Assembly: GCA_028023455.1 (NCBI GenBank)
Contig: JAQFVV010006255.1
Location: 4,822,501 to 4,886,500 of the forward strand
Direction of reading: 5' to 3'
From: Epiperipatus broadwayi
Taxonomy: Eukaryota; Onychophora; Udeonychophora; Euonychophora; Peripatidae
DNA: 64,000 nucleotides
Part shown: in pieces, positions 59,838 to 64,000 of the stretch
Layout of the letters: the number at the start of each line of letters is the position of its first letter
Position numbering within the stretch: position 1 is the stretch's first letter
The notes under the pieces: generated by a model
The model's database searches: none
The model's input: the letters and a program-made list of their open reading frames with translations, nothing else
What the model was told of the DNA's origin: nothing
Program-made: the position numbers and the translations under genes

Positions 59838-60008
59838 AGCATTCCCTATGCTTACACAAGCTGTTATAACAGATGCAAAACTCTCAATACAGTAATGCAC
59901 CCAGTGCAAGCCAGAGTAGGTAATAGATAGGGATTTTATGCACAAACCTTCTTGCATCTAGTGATTACTCTTGTTTGCACTGGGTAGTACTATTATATGG
60001 AGAGTTTG
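59838..60008. repeat. R1 element with internal deletion
   Basis: The outer blocks are present in inverted orientation: GCAAAACTCTCAATACAGTA and CACCCAGTGCAAGCC on the left, TTGCACTGGGTAGTACT and TATGGAGAGTTTG on the right. The central CCCCAGACTAGTTTC core is missing. Left of it, TATGCTTACACAAGCTGTTA matches the complement of flanking DNA at about 845-870, showing the family extends beyond the arms defined at 10.6 kb. Confidence 0.8.
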
Positions 60009-62140
60009 TCTCAGTTATTATTACACCTTTTGATAAATGAATGTCTAAAAATTATTTATAACTTTTAACTAAAAAATGGCAAGATCTACTGACAGATCAT
60101 GATGATATGTTTAACAAGAATATTAAAGATTTGTGGCTAAATTATCTCAGGCCAGTTATTAATGTAAAAATAATCAAATAGTTATTTCTTATGGATGTTT
60201 AAGTACAAAAAGTTACAGATTAAACTTAGCTCTCAAGTGACCAAAAGAATAATTGTTAATATCAGGACTTCGGGGGATATAATATTATTCAAGGTTTTTT
60301 TAAAAATAAAAATGTATCATCTTATACAATTTAAACACTATATATAATATTAATTTTTCCAAGTTATTATTATCTTAGGAGTAAAAATGACTTAATAAAA
60401 AAGTTTTTGTGTTAGTTCCTGGCTAAGAAAAAAAAAATTTCAGAAAAAAAAAAATTCAATTGGGACTTTCCTTTCTGTTTGTTGCTGGAACATCATTAGT
60501 AGTTTCAAACAACAGATATGATAAATAAAATACTTTATTGTAATTCTTTAGTACTTATTGTAAAAATACTGCATAAACCAATAAAGCAGGAAAAAAGTAG
60601 CGATTTAAAAGAAAAGGTATATAGATTGAATAAATACAAATTATATATAATTGTATATTTGTAGACAACACTTATTAATATTGAATATGTAATTGGTATG
60701 CTATTCTATTCATACAGTTTCTTATATTAATCTATTACTGCTGGTGACAATGCTATGTGTATAAGTCATTAAATTCTATTTACTGTTTTTATTAGTAAAA
60801 ATGATATGGACAAACACATACAACAGATAGCAGAATATACATCCTTGCGCTATTATAAGATCCATATAGCGCACATATTAACGGTGGAAATCCTTTCTCT
60901 TTAATTAATACATATTCGTAAAAGCATTTATTAACGGTGGAAAAGCATTTATATTAAATATCTATGTCAAGATATTATCCCCACATCGTCAGAAAACAAG
61001 TTTTTTGTTATAAATTAAGAAACGGTTAATATGGACAAATATTGACGGTACTAAGTCATCTAACTAATTTTTAGAATATATGATAATAAAACCCATAAGA
61101 GAACAGTAACAAAAATAATAATTGTTTAATGATGAAAGAAAGTATAAGTTAAGATAATAATTTATTTTTAATAATCTGAATAATTATATTACTAGAGGAA
61201 TACATTTTAATTCTAAAGAAGTTTATCTAAGAATATTTACAAATGTTTTCATGCACAGTTAATGTTTAGATATTTTCTGAAGCTTTCTGGAAAAAGTTGA
61301 CATGAAGAACACCCAGACTTCTTTCAGTAAAGTGCTATTATTCCTAGTTGTTTTAAAAAGTTAGTTCTTTGTGTTTATTCATTTCAAATGCTTAGTGGTC
61401 AGCTTACAAAGAGCCAAGTGTTAATATGGTTACATTAACAGCTTAGAAAATGTTCATTCATTGAATTGTGTTAATAGCGAAAGTAATTCATTTAAGTGGA
61501 TTATCTTATCGGGTTTTTAAAAAAAAAAAACTAAACTTCTGAAATGCTGGAGGACAATTTTAATAAAATAAATAAGTTTTAAAATTAAATTTAATAAATT
61601 ATTTAAGCAGTAATAAATATTTAAGATTTTTTTGTTTTATTTTCTATCTATCTAATGATTTATTTATAAAGTATTTGGTATACCAAGTATTTTAATATGT
61701 TAATTAATAAATCGTAAATCAGACTAATCTCTTTTTTATTTATGGATCCACAATAAAAAGCTTTATTAAATAAATAAGGGGAGTTAGTGCTTTTATATCG
61801 CTTTTTTTCATAAAACAAACTCCTAAATTCCCGTTTAATTTAGATAGCAACTTTTGGACACATCAGATGACATATGAAATTTGAAAGTTGTTAGCACTCT
61901 TTCCAACTTATTCAGTCCTTAGTCTATTATATAATTGTTACTTTTTTGTAAGTCCAATCTGTCTATTCTTCTTTCCTCTGTTGCCATCAACATTTTCTTA
62001 TACTAACGAATGTAAGAATTTATTGTTCCATGCTTTAATATGCATCTAACGTGTATTAATTTTCTTTTGATTAACCTTAAAGTAATTGTCATTGTGTTTT
62101 TTAATTCATATTTTTTCTAGGATTCTTTTAGAGAACAAAT
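60009..62140. other. Unassigned AT-rich DNA
   Basis: No gene recognised. TATTAACGGTGGAAA occurs twice (about 60,877 and 60,928) as a short local duplication. Confidence 0.4.
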
Positions 62141-62144
62141 ATTT

Positions 62145-63050
62145 AAATTTAATGAATAATATTTTTGCAGTATAATTTTCACCACACCACTGTCCTACAA
62201 AGTAGGGCTTAAAGATATATAAATCCCCAAGATGCATATTTGTGCTAAAGTAGGACTCATCAGTTGGCCCAGATCATATTCTCTTATAAATATCTTTATC
62301 ATTGTTCAGTATATATAGATAGGAAATTACTACAGTTTAATCGATGTGTCACATTCACTGTCCTTACAACTTTAACACACTTGACAAAAGCATATTAATA
62401 ATTTTTATTAGTCATAAATTAGACTAGAAATTATCCATTTAACAAATAATAATTCTGACATGTAATTTTCACTACACCACTCTCATACAAGGTAGGAACT
62501 GGTTACTATCCACTTTTAACAACCTGTGGAGGGATGTAATTGTAAGCATATGATCAAAGACATGTGAAAAAGACATTTTAACCCAAGATGCACATTTCAT
62601 ACTGAACCAATATTCATCAATTGGCCCAGATCATATTCTTTTATACATATCTTTATCATTATGCAGTATAATAATTTTCCATTTAATGAATAATATTTCT
62701 ATAGTGTAATTTTTACTACACTACTCTAACACAAGGTAGAACTAGTTTCTATTCCACTTTTAACACTCTGTGGAGGGATATAGTCATAAATATATATCCA
62801 AAGATGTGAAAAAAAACATATGATCCCAAAGACATATGTAAGAGAATATGATCTAGACAAACTGATGAGTGCTGGTTTAGCATAGTATGTGCATCTTGGG
62901 GTTCACACATCTTTGGCTATAGTTTATGATTACACCCCCCAACAGTGCTAAAAGTGGATAGAAACCACTCCCTGCATTGTATGAAAGTGGTATTGTGAAA
63001 CTTACATTACAGAAATATTATTCATTAAATGGATAATTTCTAATCTAATT
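62145..63050. repeat. R2 array: three direct units and one inverted unit
   Basis: Unit A is about 62,145-62,330, unit B about 62,417-62,670, unit C about 62,672-62,835, and inverted unit D about 62,840-63,050. All share AATAATATTTCTG.AGT, TTTTCACTACACCACT, ACAAGGTAGG, TCCACTTTTAACA and GTGGAGGGAT; A, B and D also carry the R2 core. C and D face each other and form an inverted pair centred near 62,840. The outer ends TTAGACTAGAAATTATCCAT (62,421) and ATGGATAATTTCTAATCTAA (63,039) look like terminal inverted repeats. Non-coding. Confidence 0.85.
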
Positions 63051-64000
63051 TATGACTAATAAAATTTATTAACAAATATTTAAATGCTCATATTCTTTTT
63101 ATTACATTATTTTTTAATGTCCAACTTTTATAGATTTCTAGGTATAAATGACCCAATGTTATTTTGAAAATTTTTCATTCCTAATTCTATTCCTGTTCTT
63201 TTATTATAGGTGGGTTTGTCAATATTGTTAAAAACTTCTAGCTCTTATTTTATTAACTTTTTTTTTTCCATTTTGCATTTACTATTTTAAGATAGTGATA
63301 GTCAACTTTTTCCAATTTGCAACTCTTTTTCAGATTGCTTTTTGAGTTGATGTTATACTTATGGACTGCATACTAACGAATTTAATTGGATTCACAAGAT
63401 GTCTAAGTATTGAATTATTACAATAAAGTATTCACCAATTCAACTACTATTTTCAGTTTTCAAAAAATGTGTATTATATTTGAATATCTTTAAAAAAAAT
63501 TCTTTTAAATTAAAAATTACATTTAGAGAAAATATATATATATATATACTTTTCATATTAGAGATGAGGCAGCTTTTAGAGAAAAAAAATTTCATATTAT
63601 TGTATATATTTAATCTTAATTCCAATAATTTTAGCATTAATCTATAACTTTTCTTGTACTTTTTCTGTAGGTCTATTTGTGTCTCTTTTATTCCATTTAT
63701 CTTATTTCTCAAAAGATTATCTAACTTTTTGTACTGTTTTATAAAATCATATTCCACCAGTAAGAAAAAATAAAATGGGACAATTGAGCTATCTTGCTAT
63801 TTTGTTTGAATGTCACATGATTTTCCAAATATATGTTCATAGAATTCATTATAATTTGATAATTAATTATTCAATCTGGTTATCGATTTACTTCAATTCT
63901 TTTTATTTTTCTAATTTTTTTTCTTTTATTCCTGCATTTACATTATAGTTGGAAAATTATCATTTTTCTTACAGTTATTATTTCACTAATAATATGAATG
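63051..64000. other. Unassigned AT-rich DNA
   Basis: A 105-codon minus frame (63,440-63,757) is lysine/isoleucine/asparagine-rich, has no recognisable motif and is not supported as a gene. Confidence 0.4.

Noticed and set aside
63440-63757. 105-codon minus-strand frame
   Set aside because: Lys/Ile/Asn/Phe-rich composition as expected from AT-rich DNA, no motif, no supporting context.
1-64000. CRISPR arrays, rRNA genes, bacterial operons, ribosome binding sites
   Set aside because: None seen; composition and elements are those of an animal nuclear genome, so prokaryotic signals do not apply.

Overview
The window looks like intergenic or intronic DNA from an animal nuclear genome. It is very A+T-rich (about three quarters A+T by eye) and has no long open frame. 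I found no intact host gene, ribosomal RNA, true tRNA, operon or CRISPR array. What can be recognised is mostly decayed transposable elements of animal type: RTE/BovB-like LINEs, other LINEs with a zf-RVT-like tail or a PHD-finger ORF1, hAT transposons of the ZBED5/FAM200 and GTF2IRD2-like groups, a piggyBac-like relic, a tRNA-derived SINE, and many foldback (MITE-like) elements. This mix fits an invertebrate such as a mollusc or arachnid, but the sequence alone does not fix the taxon.

Layout. 0.3-1.3 kb: arms of foldback family R1 with a 361-bp tandem duplication. 2.1-4.8 kb: an RTE relic on +. 6.5 kb: an (ATT)n/(AAT)n microsatellite. 7.3 kb: a 39-bp-arm hairpin. 9.2-10.9 kb: an R1 cluster, including a 502-bp almost perfect palindrome and a second 322-bp palindrome. 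11-17.5 kb: A-rich, no genes, one hairpin. 17.5-20.3 kb: two LINE relics on -. 24 kb: a doubtful RT fragment. 25.1-27.45 kb: a full-length dead hAT with TIRs and an 8-bp target duplication. A 5'-truncated LINE (27.5-28.85 kb) was inserted 6 bp beyond that duplication and has its own target duplication. 30.4-31.9 kb: a LINE with a PHD-finger/SGNH ORF1 and the start of its endonuclease, on -. 32.6-35.3 kb: a LINE RT with a C-terminal zinc knuckle, on -.

37.2-37.8 kb: a possible solo LTR with a duplicated 118-bp block and a TATA box. 38.55-39.2 kb: a long-arm foldback. 41.05-41.8 kb: a piggyBac-like relic on +. 44.0-44.45 kb: an R1 arm flanked by direct repeats of about 90 bp. 46.2-47.1 kb: an RTE relic on -. 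A segment of about 2 kb occurs twice in direct orientation (47.65-49.96 and 54.94-56.79 kb). The first copy carries a 399-bp hAT MITE and the second preserves the empty site. Between the copies lie a 214-bp palindrome, a repeat of family R2, a GTF2IRD2-like hAT on -, and a LINE-ORF1-like stretch on -. 57.8-58.5 kb: a diverged tandem duplication. 58.7 kb: a young SINE with a perfect 15-bp target duplication. 59.8 kb: a deleted R1 copy. 62.1-63.05 kb: an R2 array with one inverted member.

The window is best read as layered insertions. The nested hAT/LINE pair, the MITE with its paralogous empty site, the SINE and the near-perfect palindromes give the relative timing. Family names R1 and R2 are local labels used only here.
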